Made by a program: the position numbers and the translations under genes. Shown here one piece after another: positions 49,796-58,493 of a stretch of DNA of 64,000 bases (the stretch's first letter is position 1; the number at the start of each line of letters is the position of its first letter). A model generated the notes under the pieces. It had not been told where the DNA came from and made no database searches. It was given only the letters and a program-made list of their open reading frames with translations. The stretch comes from an uncultured Actinomycetes bacterium. GTDB lineage: Bacteria > Actinomycetota > Acidimicrobiia > Acidimicrobiales > Acidimicrobilacustridaceae. Where the stretch lies: the NCBI GenBank assembly GCA_937927725.1, contig CALBSE010000026.1:1-64000 (forward strand). The letters run 5' to 3'.

Positions 49796-51169
49796 TTACA
49801 CGACGGATGTTGTCGAAGCAGATTCGTTGGGGAACTCAACGGTGAACAGCGCGCCGCCACCAGCGGCGTTTGCAACTTTCACGGTGCCGCCATGGGCACG
49901 AACAATCTGATCGACGATGGCAAGGCCCAGGCCCGACCCGGGCTTCGAACGAGCGTCGGCCGCCCTATAAAACCGGTCGAACAAATGCGGTTGATCCTCA
50001 GCAGCAATGCCGGGTCCGTAATCGCGAACGGAAACAAATCCGGGGCGAACAATTACTTCAACCGGAGTCGGGGCGTCGCTGAACTTGGCTGCGTTGTCAA
50101 CCAGATTTCCGATCGCACGAGTGAGTTCACGCGGCCGTCCGATCATCGGTGCAGATTGTGCGTCGATTTCGACGATCCGCCCGGTACGGCGACGGGTGCG
50201 CTCAACGACACGTTCGGCAATCTGGTCTAACGAAAGTTCGTCTTCCGGCTCGTCATCCCATGTATCGGTTGCGAGTTGCACCAATTCGTCGACGAGCGCA
50301 CCAAGTTCGCGCGTTTCCGATTCAAGGTCGCCGAGAATTGAATCTCGAGTTTCCGCAGGTAGGTCGGGGTAGCGCTGCAGCGTCTCGACATTTGTTCGAA
50401 GACTCGTCAGCGGCGTGCGAAGTTCATGGCCCGCGTCCTGAACAAGCTGCTGCTGCTGCTCTCGCGATTGTCCAAGCGCTGCCAACATCGTGGCGAATGC
50501 TCGAGCAAGACGGCCAGGTTCGTCTTTGCCAGCTTCCGGAACGTTGACATCGAGGCGACCTGTACTTGCGACTTCCTCAGCGGCATCAGTTAATTGCACC
50601 AAAGGTCTTGTCGCCCGGCGCGCAATAAGCCAACCGACCAATGCGCTGATTGCAGCAGCGGCGATGACGATGAGTGACAGCCAGATCCGAAGTGCCGAGA
50701 GCACTCGATTGGTTTCGCCGTAGTCGCGCGCGATTTGTACCGCACCGCCTTGAGTGATTCCGACGGTTTCGACTCGCCAAGTATCTCCGTTGACTTCGAC
50801 AGTTCGTGTGACTTTTCCTCGGCCGCTCGCAGCGATCAAAATATCCTGTGAATTCACTGGCAGCGTCGAAACGCCGATGGTATTCACGACGGTGCCAGCC
50901 TTATCAACGCACTGGAACGCGACACCCTGAATAGATTCAGGATCACGCTGGCCACCCTGCGGGAGTCGACGCGCAGGAGTCTGAGCACATGTCTGCGCAG
51001 CTTGACGGCCATCAGGGTCTTGGAATCGCTGTGCGTACGAGTTGAGGTACTGGTCAACCTCAGATCGGACGCGGTTGTCAGTAACTACATAGGTAGAAAC
51101 TGCAACAATGATTGCGGTGAGCGCGGTAAGCACCGCCATCGCAATCGCAATTTTTCCGCGGAGTCTCAT
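49796..51169 (-). CDS. Sensor histidine kinase (MprB/PrrB type)
   Basis: 457 residues from ATG 51169, overlapping the response-regulator stop (ATGA). Two transmembrane helices (about 7-29 and 165-187) flank an extracytoplasmic sensor of about 135 residues with two Cys (TCAQTPARRLP, FQCVDKAG) that may pair. HAMP, then H-box DAGHELRTPLTSL, N-box NLVDNAAKFS, G1 RDYGPGIA, G2 GSGLGLAIV. Signal unknown. Confidence 0.93.
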   Translation of the reverse strand: MRLRGKIAIAMAVLTALTAIIVAVSTYVVTDNRVRSEVDQYLNSYAQRFQDPDGRQAAQTCAQTPARRLPQGGQRDPESIQGVAFQCVDKAGTVVNTIGVSTLPVNSQDILIAASGRGKVTRTVEVNGDTWRVETVGITQGGAVQIARDYGETNRVLSALRIWLSLIVIAAAAISALVGWLIARRATRPLVQLTDAAEEVASTGRLDVNVPEAGKDEPGRLARAFATMLAALGQSREQQQQLVQDAGHELRTPLTSLRTNVETLQRYPDLPAETRDSILGDLESETRELGALVDELVQLATDTWDDEPEDELSLDQIAERVVERTRRRTGRIVEIDAQSAPMIGRPRELTRAIGNLVDNAAKFSDAPTPVEVIVRPGFVSVRDYGPGIAAEDQPHLFDRFYRAADARSKPGSGLGLAIVDQIVRAHGGTVKVANAAGGGALFTVEFPNESASTTSVV

Positions 51170-51852
51170 GACGGCCGCAAGGTGTAACCGACGCCGCGAA
51201 CAGTCTGAATGAGGCGCGACTCGCCGCCTTCTTCCGTCTTTCGACGCAGATATCCGATGTAGACGGCGAGAGCCTTCGAATCGGGTCCAAAGTCGTATCC
51301 CCAAATTTGGTCGTAAATGTTCGAATGCGACAGCACCACGCCGGTGTTTCGCGCGAGCAATTCGAGAAGATCAAACTCTGTCTTGGTGAGTTCAAGCTCG
51401 CGTTCGCCGCGCCACGCGCGCCGGGCAGCCTCATCAATGACGAGATCTTCCACCGTGATTTGCGGAACGTCATCGTCAACATCGAACGTGCTGCGACGAA
51501 GAAGCGAACGCAGTCGCGCAAGTAATTCATCGAGTGAAAAAGGTTTCGGAAGGTAATCGTCGGCACCGGCATCGAGTCCGGAGACACGATCAGAAACTTC
51601 GGTCCGAGCAGTGAGCACCAAAATCGGAAGCCGAGAACCAGCTGAACGAAGGCGGCGACAAACAGTCAACCCATCCATATTGGGCATACCTAAATCGAGA
51701 AGAAGAAGGTCGACGCCGTCCCTACTCGCTGCTTCAAGCGCTGCGACGCCATCGGTAACTGCTTCGACGGCGTAACCCTCAAGTTCGAGGGCCCGGGTAA
51801 CCGACTCGCGAACGGCCCGATCATCTTCTGCAACCACCAAGTGTGCTCCCAT
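51166..51852 (-). CDS. OmpR-family response regulator
   Basis: 228 residues from ATG 51852. Receiver: VVAEDDRAVRESV, phosphoacceptor in LLLLDLGMPNMDG, VLTARTEVSDRVSGLDAGADDYLPKPF; winged helix: LTKTEFDLLELLARNTGVVLSHSNIYDQIWGYDFGPDSKALAVYIGYLRRK, RGVGYTLR. Binds DNA as head-to-tail dimers. It sits between two operons preceded by 11-bp direct repeats, which is the repeat shape this family recognises; a link is inference. Terminator 51939-51962 separates it from glnK2. Confidence 0.93.
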   Translation of the reverse strand: MGAHLVVAEDDRAVRESVTRALELEGYAVEAVTDGVAALEAASRDGVDLLLLDLGMPNMDGLTVCRRLRSAGSRLPILVLTARTEVSDRVSGLDAGADDYLPKPFSLDELLARLRSLLRRSTFDVDDDVPQITVEDLVIDEAARRAWRGERELELTKTEFDLLELLARNTGVVLSHSNIYDQIWGYDFGPDSKALAVYIGYLRRKTEEGGESRLIQTVRGVGYTLRPS

Positions 51853-51938
51853 GCCGGAGAGTCTTGCCCACGCTGGTGAGAACAAGGTGAGAGAAGGACA
51901 AAGAACCGGTTTGAGACCACTCAAGGCGAGAAACGCAA

Positions 51939-51962
51939 GGACCCCCGCCGCAGCGGGGGTCC
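51939..51962 (-). terminator. Terminator of the amt2-glnK2 operon
   Basis: 10-bp perfect stem GGACCCCCGC / GCGGGGGTCC with a 4-nt loop, 25 nt beyond the glnK2 stop; a T-rich stretch follows on the - strand (TTGCGTTT). Confidence 0.85.
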
Positions 51963-51986
51963 CACGTCAACCAAGGAGGAGGTGGT

Positions 51987-52328
51987 TTAGATGGCTTCGA
52001 CGCCAGTTTCGGATGTGCGAATCCGAACCAGTTCGTCGACTCCCAGTACCCAGATCTTGCCGTCACCGATCTTTCCGGTTTGGCCAGCTGCAGTAATGGT
52101 CTCGATCGCCTTGGCGACAGTCGACTCATCCACGATCAGCTCGATCTTGATCTTGGGAAGCAATTCAACGGTGTACTCAGAGCCTCGGAAGGTTTCGGTC
52201 TTGCCGCCCTGGCGTCCGAAGCCCTTGACTTCGGTAACCGTCAGGCCAGTAATTCCGTCCTTCTTTAGTGCTTCCTTCACATCGTCGAACTTATGAGGTT
52301 TGAGAATTGCGGTAACAAGTTTCAACAT
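51987..52328 (-). CDS. glnK: Nitrogen regulatory protein PII (GlnK) 2
   Basis: 113 residues. MLKLVTAILKPHKFDDVKEAL, T-loop GRQGGKTETFRGSEYTVELLPK with the modifiable Tyr, B-loop GKIGDGKIWVLGVDELVRIRTSE. Same length as PII-1 but clearly a different paralogue (T-loop KTETF vs HAETY). Starts 3 nt after amt2, so amt2-glnK2 is one transcript, likely controlled by the site at 53941-53961. Confidence 0.95.
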   Translation of the reverse strand: MLKLVTAILKPHKFDDVKEALKKDGITGLTVTEVKGFGRQGGKTETFRGSEYTVELLPKIKIELIVDESTVAKAIETITAAGQTGKIGDGKIWVLGVDELVRIRTSETGVEAI

Positions 52329-52331
52329 GAC

Positions 52332-53843
52332 TTAAGCCTCCTTGCTTGCGCCGGAAGTGGCAGGAACGCCAGTGCCAGTGAAAGCGAATTCAGGGTGATA
52401 AGCGGAACCGCCATGCTCGTGGATGTCAATACCCTCGAGTTCAATCTCGGCGGGGACACGGAGCAACTTGGCACCGTGGATTGCGTACATCATGGCCAGG
52501 CCAGCGACCAGCACGATGCCCGTAACCACTGCACTGCCGATGAGCTGCGCCACCAACTGATCGGTGCCGCCTCCGTAGAAGAGGCCCGTCACTGTGCCAG
52601 TGCTGAGGTCAGCGCCGGTTGCGCCCGGAATTCCGAAGTCACCAGTGGCGAAGAGGCCGACAGCGATCGTGCCGAAGATTCCGCACACGCCGTGGACTGC
52701 AACTGCACCAATCGGATCGTCAACTCGGAACCATTCGATGACATCGATGGCGAGCACGCAGATGATCGCTGCAACACCGCCGATGATGATCGATCCGAGC
52801 GGACTCACCCAGTAGCACGGTGCAGTGATTGCAACGAGGCCAGCGAGGAAGCCGTTGATGGTGATGCCTGGATCCCACTTCTTGGTGCGGATGAACATGA
52901 AGGCAATGCCGACAAGTGCTCCTGCACACGCTGCGAGCGTGGTGTTTGCGGCAACACGACCGATCCCTTCGTAGTCCATCGCACTCAGCGTTGAACCTGG
53001 GTTGAAGCCGTACCAACCGAACCACAGGATGATGCCGCCGATGGCTGCAATCGTCATGTCGTGTCCGACCATGAAGCCGCCACCGTCTCGCTTGAACTTG
53101 CGTCCAAGTCGAGGGCCAAGAGCAATTGCACCAGCAAGAGCGAGAACGCCGCCGACGGTGTGCACAACGGTCGATCCAGCGAAATCGCGGAACGGCGTGT
53201 CCATTGTTGCGAGCCATCCGCCCGGTCCCCAGATCCAGTGACCGACAATCGGGTAGATGATGGCGCTCACGCCAACCGAGTAGATGAGGTCGCCCTTGAA
53301 GCTGGTACGACCAACCATGGCGCCCGACACGATGGTCGAGGCAGTGTCAGCGAAAGCGAACTGGAAGACCCAGAAAGCCAAGAACGCAACACCAGTGGTT
53401 CCGTAGGTAGCGGGCGCATCATTCAGGAAGAAGTACTGATGGCCGATCCAGCCGTTTCCTTCGCCGAACATGAACGCAAAGCCCACTGCCCAGAAGAGGA
53501 TGCCGCACATTGCGGTATCGACGATGCACTCCATGAGAACGTTCACCGTCTCACGAGTACGAGCAAAGCCCGCCTCAAGCATCATGAAACCGGCCTGCAT
53601 AAAGAAGACCAGGAATGCTGCAACTAACACCCAGAGCGTGTTGACGGGGTTAATGAGATCAGCAGCAGCGGTAAGCGGGGTCTCAACCTCTTGAGCACCA
53701 GCTCGGCCGCCGACGTACCACGCGAGACCGAGCATCATGGCGAGAACCGCCGTGGTGCCGATCATCTTTCCTCCGAGGTACGTGAAGAAGTAGCGACGTG
53801 AGTCCCGCTCCTTCATGCCCCCGATGAACCGTTTGATCATCAT
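52332..53843 (-). CDS. amt: Ammonium transporter 2
   Basis: 503 residues from the ATG at 53843 next to GGAGGA; the frame opens at 53894 and ATG 53840 is nearly equivalent. An extra N-terminal hydrophobic segment ends in RAGAQ and may be a cleaved signal. Core: FFMQAGFMMLEAGFARTRE, histidine pair in DFAGSTVVHTVGG and VAVHGVCGIFG. C-terminal GIDIHEHGGSAYHPEF differs from Amt1. It is nearly collinear with Amt1 but divergent, so the duplication is old. Confidence 0.95.
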   Translation of the reverse strand: MMIKRFIGGMKERDSRRYFFTYLGGKMIGTTAVLAMMLGLAWYVGGRAGAQEVETPLTAAADLINPVNTLWVLVAAFLVFFMQAGFMMLEAGFARTRETVNVLMECIVDTAMCGILFWAVGFAFMFGEGNGWIGHQYFFLNDAPATYGTTGVAFLAFWVFQFAFADTASTIVSGAMVGRTSFKGDLIYSVGVSAIIYPIVGHWIWGPGGWLATMDTPFRDFAGSTVVHTVGGVLALAGAIALGPRLGRKFKRDGGGFMVGHDMTIAAIGGIILWFGWYGFNPGSTLSAMDYEGIGRVAANTTLAACAGALVGIAFMFIRTKKWDPGITINGFLAGLVAITAPCYWVSPLGSIIIGGVAAIICVLAIDVIEWFRVDDPIGAVAVHGVCGIFGTIAVGLFATGDFGIPGATGADLSTGTVTGLFYGGGTDQLVAQLIGSAVVTGIVLVAGLAMMYAIHGAKLLRVPAEIELEGIDIHEHGGSAYHPEFAFTGTGVPATSGASKEA

Positions 53844-53940
53844 TCCTCCAGTTGGGTCAACCGCGTCGTTCGACGCATCAGTGAAGGTAGGCACCCCCGA
53901 TTTCGGGGTTGTATGGCGACGATGACGCGATTCGGTCAGT

Positions 53941-53961
53941 TTCCTGACACAAATCTGACAA
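53941..53961 (-). promoter_or_regulatory. Candidate 11-bp direct-repeat operator of amt2-glnK2
   Basis: CTGACACAAATCTGACA: two CTGACA units 11 bp apart, about 100 bp upstream of the amt2 start. 19/21 identity and same orientation as 47656-47676. Only one such pair is seen here. Confidence 0.6.
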
Positions 53962-54024
53962 GATCAACCGAGAACACACGGGTTTCTCGCCCATTCCTTA
54001 CCCTCGTCTGACAGGCTTCCCCCT

Positions 54025-54987
54025 ATGTATTTTTCTTCCTCCCCCCGACGCGCATCGCGCGTAATCGCCGCTGGCGTCTTCGTGGCAACCCTTGCCCTCG
54101 TGCCTGCACTCGTTGCCTGCGGATCTTCGTCCTCGAAGTCGAGTGACTCGTCAACGAGCTCGACAACTCCAGACGCGCACACAAAATCGCTCGACAAGGT
54201 GAAGGTCACCGGGGACGTTGGCAGTAAGCCAACCGTTACGTTCGACCCCGCATTCGTCGGTGATTCGGAAGAGCACATCGTCCTTGTCCCCGGAACTGGC
54301 GCCGACATCAAAGCCGGACAGCGTGTCACCGCCGACTACGTCGCGATTAGCGGTAACGACGGCAGCGAGCTTGACACCACGTACGGCAAGACGCCGCAAC
54401 ACATCATTCTTGATCAGAACTCACTTCTTGCTCCCGTCTACGACGCAATGGTCGGACAAAAAGTCGGCGCACGCGTTCTTGTTTCTGCAGACGTCACCGC
54501 GCAACAAGGAACGTGGATCATTTTCGTCTTCGACATCACTGGCGTTCAGGATGTCCCGACATCTGCGTCGGGAACTCCAGTAACACCACCCGCTGGTCTT
54601 CCAGTGGTCACAGTCGTGAATGGTGTTCCCACCATTACGCCGCCAACTGGCGACGCGCCGACAACACTGGTCTCGCAGGTCCTTATCAAAGGTGATGGTC
54701 CCGTCATCACCGCGGGTCAAACCGTGCTCATGCAATACACCGGCATGATTTGGGCCACGGGCAAGGTCTTCGATAGCTCTTGGGGCAGCGCACCAGTCGA
54801 CTTCCCCGTCGGCGCTGGACAGGTCATCCCCGGTTTCGATGAGGGACTTGTTGGCCAGACAATTGGTTCGCGAGTGTTGCTCGTGATTCCGCCCGACAAG
54901 GGCTACGGCGCCGACGGCAACACACAAGCCGGCATTTCCGGAACTGACACCCTGATCTTCGTCGTCGACCTATTGCTCGCGAGCTAA
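54025..54987 (+). CDS. Lipoprotein with two FKBP-like domains
   Basis: 320 residues. Signal peptide with lipobox ALVAC (Cys about 32), Ser/Thr linker, a first degenerate FKBP-like unit (about 75-175: GTGADIKAGQRVTADYVAISGNDGSELDTTYGK, VGARVLVSADV), a Pro-rich hinge and a second complete FKBP domain (VLMQYTGMIWATGKVFDSSWGSAPVDFPVGAGQVIPGFDEGLVGQTIGSRVLLVIPPDKGYG). Probably a cell-surface folding factor. A third extracytoplasmic isomerase in this window. Confidence 0.87.
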   Translation: MYFSSSPRRASRVIAAGVFVATLALVPALVACGSSSSKSSDSSTSSTTPDAHTKSLDKVKVTGDVGSKPTVTFDPAFVGDSEEHIVLVPGTGADIKAGQRVTADYVAISGNDGSELDTTYGKTPQHIILDQNSLLAPVYDAMVGQKVGARVLVSADVTAQQGTWIIFVFDITGVQDVPTSASGTPVTPPAGLPVVTVVNGVPTITPPTGDAPTTLVSQVLIKGDGPVITAGQTVLMQYTGMIWATGKVFDSSWGSAPVDFPVGAGQVIPGFDEGLVGQTIGSRVLLVIPPDKGYGADGNTQAGISGTDTLIFVVDLLLAS

Positions 54988-54997
54988 GCGCTGCCGG

Positions 54998-55927
54998 TCA
55001 AAGACCGGGATATCCGCTCATCATCGAAGCCATTAACGGCGACTCGGCCCCCTCGGTCGGTTTCGTCGGCACCTCAGTGATTGCAACTGAATGCTGTGCG
55101 ACGAGTTCAGGTGTGAGTTCACGATTGGTGAATCCATCATTTACTGCGAATGCAACGCGCGCGACGTGACCTGCACCGACAGCGAAACATTCACCGCTGA
55201 CATCGCATGTCTCGTGAGAGAGCCAAACAACGAGTGGTGCAACCTTGCTCGGGTGCAACCACTCCGCGAGTTGATCACTCCAGGGGATCGGCCCGAAACC
55301 GGTTCCGAGCCGGGTCTTTGCGTAAGGAGCGATGACATTTACGTTGATACCGGCAGAGGCACCTTCTTTCGCCATTGCAATGGTGAGGCCGATGACGCCC
55401 GCTTTCGCCATTGAGTACACCGTGCTGTTTTCGAAACCGCCGTATCCCGCACCCGACGAAACATTGATGATGCGACCGCCACCGTTTTGTTGCATGACGC
55501 GCCACGCTGCGCGCCCAACGTTAAGTGTTCCCAGAAGTTGCGTTGAGATCACAGTGTCGATGTGCTCGTCAGGAAAGTTCGCAAATGGCTGCATACGAAC
55601 CTGGCCGGCGTTATTTACGCAGATATCGACGGTTCCAAATGCATCGAGTGCTGTCTGAATAATCGCGTTGGCACCTTCGACCGTTGCAACGGTGTCGTAA
55701 TTCGCAACGGCGATTCCGCCTGCAGTAATGATCTCGGCGACGACTTCATCGGCCGGATTGATAACCGGGGCATCACCGGTGTCATCGGTATCGCTGATGG
55801 CAACGCCGAAATCGTTGACCACGACACGGGCTCCACGTGACGCAAGGAGGAGCGCGTATTCCCGTCCCAAACCGCGCCCGGCTCCTGTGATTACTGCTAC
55901 CGCACCGTCGAAAGTGAGTTCGTCCAT
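54998..55927 (-). CDS. Short-chain dehydrogenase (17beta-HSD4-like hydroxyacyl-CoA dehydrogenase type)
   Basis: 309 residues. Rossmann TGAGRGLGREYALLLASRGARVVVND, NNAG motif ICVNNAGQVR, catalytic Ser in INVSSGAGYGG and YSMAKAG (Tyr/Lys). ND-binding and the loop DFGVAISDTDDTGDAPVINPADEVVAEI are typical of the MFE-2-like (3R)-hydroxyacyl-CoA dehydrogenase group. A C-terminal 60-residue extension (ECFAVGAGHVARVAFAVNDGFTN) also fits. Substrate likely a fatty-acyl-CoA or steroid; not provable. Confidence 0.87.
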   Translation of the reverse strand: MDELTFDGAVAVITGAGRGLGREYALLLASRGARVVVNDFGVAISDTDDTGDAPVINPADEVVAEIITAGGIAVANYDTVATVEGANAIIQTALDAFGTVDICVNNAGQVRMQPFANFPDEHIDTVISTQLLGTLNVGRAAWRVMQQNGGGRIINVSSGAGYGGFENSTVYSMAKAGVIGLTIAMAKEGASAGINVNVIAPYAKTRLGTGFGPIPWSDQLAEWLHPSKVAPLVVWLSHETCDVSGECFAVGAGHVARVAFAVNDGFTNRELTPELVAQHSVAITEVPTKPTEGAESPLMASMMSGYPGL

Positions 55928-56062
55928 TCCCGCATTCTTGCGTGATCAGGTGACTCGCGGACGAAGGTCCACTTTTCTGAACCACCTAAGGCACATTTCG
56001 CCATCACACAACTAGTCTCAACTCACTCGCAGTTCGACGGACCACAGGCCAAGGAGAGTCCG

Positions 56063-57205
56063 ATGGGCATTCGCAAGCAGGTCGCACGCCAGTTCATAGC
56101 CGTCCCCGACGACGCCAAGGGTCAGATCCTTTACAAGTGGCCCGACGACAACATCCGCAAGTTCTCGCGCGTCATCGTTGATGCCGACGAGATGGCGCTC
56201 TTCGTCTCAAAGGGTGCCGTCGTCGGCACCTTGGGGCCGGGCCGCGAACCAGTCGAAGCCGACGAACTTCCGTTCCTTGGTTCACTCATCGACTGGGCCA
56301 CAGATGAAAATGCCTACCGGGCCGAGCTCTACTTCGTTGGCACTCGCGAGTACACGGGCGAAACGTTTGGTGGCCGCATCGACGATGTTCAAGATCCTCA
56401 GACCGGTCTCATCGTCACACTTCGGGTTTTCGGTGAGTATTCACTCAAGGTGCTCGATCCCGAAAAGCTCGTTCTGAATCTGACTGGCACAGTGAACGTT
56501 GCCGACAACAGTTCGATCGGCAACTGGGTCGACTCGCAGCTCCTGAAGACGATGCGCACCGCAGTCACGACAAAGATCGTTGGCAATCAGTGGGCAATTC
56601 TTGGTTTGAGCGCTCACCTTCCCGAACTCGAAGCAGCCGTACTTGCCGACACAAATGTGCAACTCGAGCACTACGGCCTCAGCCTCGCCCGTATGGGCAA
56701 CTTTGATATCAACTTGGCTGATGAAGACTCCGCCAATCTCAAAGACCTCGCAACGAAAACCGCCGGCAGCCGTTTGGCGGGCTCGTTCGGTCAGTACGCC
56801 GCGGGCGAAGCACTTCTTGGCGCTGGCGAAGGCATGGCCCAAGGTGGCGGCGCTGGGACGCAGGCCGCATTCATCGGCGCCGGTTTCGGCATTGCGGGCA
56901 GCATGGCGGCCGCACCCGGGCAACCAGCCCCTCCCGTTCCTCCCACTCCCGGTTTCGCTGGCGGTGGCGCAGGCTTTGTCGGTCAGGCCGGAGCAGCAAC
57001 CGGCACGTGCACTGCAGGGTGCGGAGCAGCCGTTCCTGCTGGCGCAAAGTTCTGTCCCGGATGCGGCGCAGCACAAGCACCCGCAACGCAGTTCTGCATC
57101 GCGTGCGGTGCCGAGATGCCCGTCGGCTCGAAGTTCTGCCCATCGTGTGGCGAAAGCCAAACTCCGGCAGCCCAAGCTTCTGAAGAGCCCGAAGCCGAAG
57201 CATGA
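56063..57205 (+). CDS. SPFH-domain protein with zinc-ribbon tail (YdjI/virion-core type)
   Basis: 380 residues. Residues 1-235 are SPFH/Band-7-like as in YdjI: ILYKWPDDNIRKFSRVIVDADEMALFVSKGAVVGTLGPGREPVE, AELYFVGTREYTG, LSLARMGNFDINL. A Gly/Ala-rich hydrophobic segment follows, then two zinc ribbons (CTAGC-GAAVPAGAKFCPGC and CIACGAEMPVGSKFCPSC). Such proteins sit at membranes and organise phage-shock or stress complexes. 4-nt overlap with the Tim44-like gene makes a coupled pair. Confidence 0.82.
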   Translation: MGIRKQVARQFIAVPDDAKGQILYKWPDDNIRKFSRVIVDADEMALFVSKGAVVGTLGPGREPVEADELPFLGSLIDWATDENAYRAELYFVGTREYTGETFGGRIDDVQDPQTGLIVTLRVFGEYSLKVLDPEKLVLNLTGTVNVADNSSIGNWVDSQLLKTMRTAVTTKIVGNQWAILGLSAHLPELEAAVLADTNVQLEHYGLSLARMGNFDINLADEDSANLKDLATKTAGSRLAGSFGQYAAGEALLGAGEGMAQGGGAGTQAAFIGAGFGIAGSMAAAPGQPAPPVPPTPGFAGGGAGFVGQAGAATGTCTAGCGAAVPAGAKFCPGCGAAQAPATQFCIACGAEMPVGSKFCPSCGESQTPAAQASEEPEAEA

Positions 57206-58173
57206 CCAACGTGTCTGATTCTCTTCGTCTGCTCGCGTCAGAAAACGCTCTCGAATTTGCCGCATTGCTCGGCCGCGCTGGTGGCGGAACTGGAGGCGGA
57301 AGTTTCGGCGGCGGTGGAAGTAGCGGGGGCAGCGGAGGCGGGTTCTTCGGCGGAAGTGGTGGTGGCGTTGGCGGCGGTGCTGGTCTCGCTGTGCTCTTCT
57401 TCGGTGGATTTGGCGCATGGGTGATCTTCATGATCATCCGGATGCTCATTCGTCGAAGCCAAGGCGGCGGCATTTCAAGTGGTGGCGTTGCATCAACACT
57501 CCCGATGGGCATGGCCCCTGCCGCTATGGGCGAAACGTTTGGTGGTGGCGAAACCGCACGCGCTTCTACAGCGGTTGAACTCTCTGCAGGCATTGACGAG
57601 ATCAAAGCGCATGATCCTGCGTTCGATCCCGATGCACTCATCACCGGCCTGCAGGCGTCGTTTTATGTCGTGCAACAAGGTTGGAGCGAACGTCGGCCCG
57701 AACTCACTCGTTCGGTCATGGCCGATGCAATCTGGAACGCGCATCGCATGCAGATCGACGGTTACGCGCGCGCTAAGCAGACCAACCTCATGGATGGTCT
57801 CGCAATTCAATACGCGAATCTGGTCGCAGCATCTTGCGATGGCCATCACGACAGCATCGTCATTCGGTTCTTTGTGGAGTCGGCCGACTATGTCGTGAGC
57901 GACGAGAACGGCAAAGTCGTGCGCGGTCACAAGAACATGGAGCCCTGGTGCGAAGACTGGGTGTACCAGCGTTCGGCGCAGGCCAAGACACACCCGGAAG
58001 GCGGATTGCTGCAGCGCAAGTGCCCGAACTGCGGCGCTCCCCTCGATGTTGAGGACAGCGGCGCATGCAAGTACTGCCGTGCTCCAATCATGGGCGGCGA
58101 CCAGGACTGGGTCCTTGTGCGAATCGACCAACTCCCCTCCTGGGAGTGGGCGATGGCCAACATTCCCCGCTGA
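57202..58173 (+). CDS. Tim44-like domain membrane protein with zinc ribbon
   Basis: 323 residues, coupled to the SPFH gene (ATGA). N-terminus with extreme Gly-rich stretch (about 26-58), one transmembrane helix (LAVLFFGGFGAWVIFMIIRML), then a Tim44-like fold: IKAHDPAFDPDALITGLQASFYVVQQGWSERRPELTRSVMADAIW, and a zinc ribbon CPNCGAPLDVEDSGACKYC. Close relatives share membrane and zinc-ribbon layout with the YdjI partner. Role unknown; a membrane quality-control or stress complex is a reasonable guess. Confidence 0.78.
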   Translation: MTNVSDSLRLLASENALEFAALLGRAGGGTGGGSFGGGGSSGGSGGGFFGGSGGGVGGGAGLAVLFFGGFGAWVIFMIIRMLIRRSQGGGISSGGVASTLPMGMAPAAMGETFGGGETARASTAVELSAGIDEIKAHDPAFDPDALITGLQASFYVVQQGWSERRPELTRSVMADAIWNAHRMQIDGYARAKQTNLMDGLAIQYANLVAASCDGHHDSIVIRFFVESADYVVSDENGKVVRGHKNMEPWCEDWVYQRSAQAKTHPEGGLLQRKCPNCGAPLDVEDSGACKYCRAPIMGGDQDWVLVRIDQLPSWEWAMANIPR

Positions 58174-58252
58174 ATTGGCCCCCTTCCCCCGAATTCAAGC
58201 GCAGCCGCTTCCTGTTCTAGGATGACCGCTCCCGCCGGCGTAGGCCGGTTAC

Positions 58253-58329
58253 GGGGCTGTAGCTCAGTTGGCTAGAGCACCTGCTTTGCAAGCAGGGGGT
58301 CGTGGGTTCGATTCCCATCAGCTCCACCA
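58253..58329 (+). tRNA. tRNA-Ala (anticodon TGC)
   Basis: Acceptor GGGGCTG with CAGCTCC (one G-U pair, G3-U70, the alanine identity element), discriminator A and encoded CCA at 58327-58329. Anticodon stem CCTGC/GCAGG with loop TTTGCAA. T-arm GGGTTCGATTCCC. 77 nt including CCA. Confidence 0.97.
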
Positions 58330-58337
58330 TTTCTTTC

Positions 58338-58367
58338 GAAAGGCCCCGCCAAACGGTGGGGCCTTTC
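58338..58367 (+). terminator. Terminator after tRNA-Ala
   Basis: 13-bp stem GAAAGGCCCCGCC / GGTGGGGCCTTTC (one G-U) with 4-nt loop, beginning 8 nt after the encoded CCA. Confidence 0.85.
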
Positions 58368-58493
58368 CTGTTTCCATTCCCTTCTCGTGAGGCTTGCGCC
58401 GACCTGACATTCGCCTTCCCGAAGTACCAGTCAATTACCCTCTCCGTACCGATCGTGTCGACAAACATCAGATCGTCAACGAGGAGTCCCCCC

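Noticed and set aside
54007..54013. Third TCTGACA near the FKBP lipoprotein gene
   Set aside because: A single unit 53 bp from the amt2 pair, not in 11-bp phase, so no evidence for an operator.
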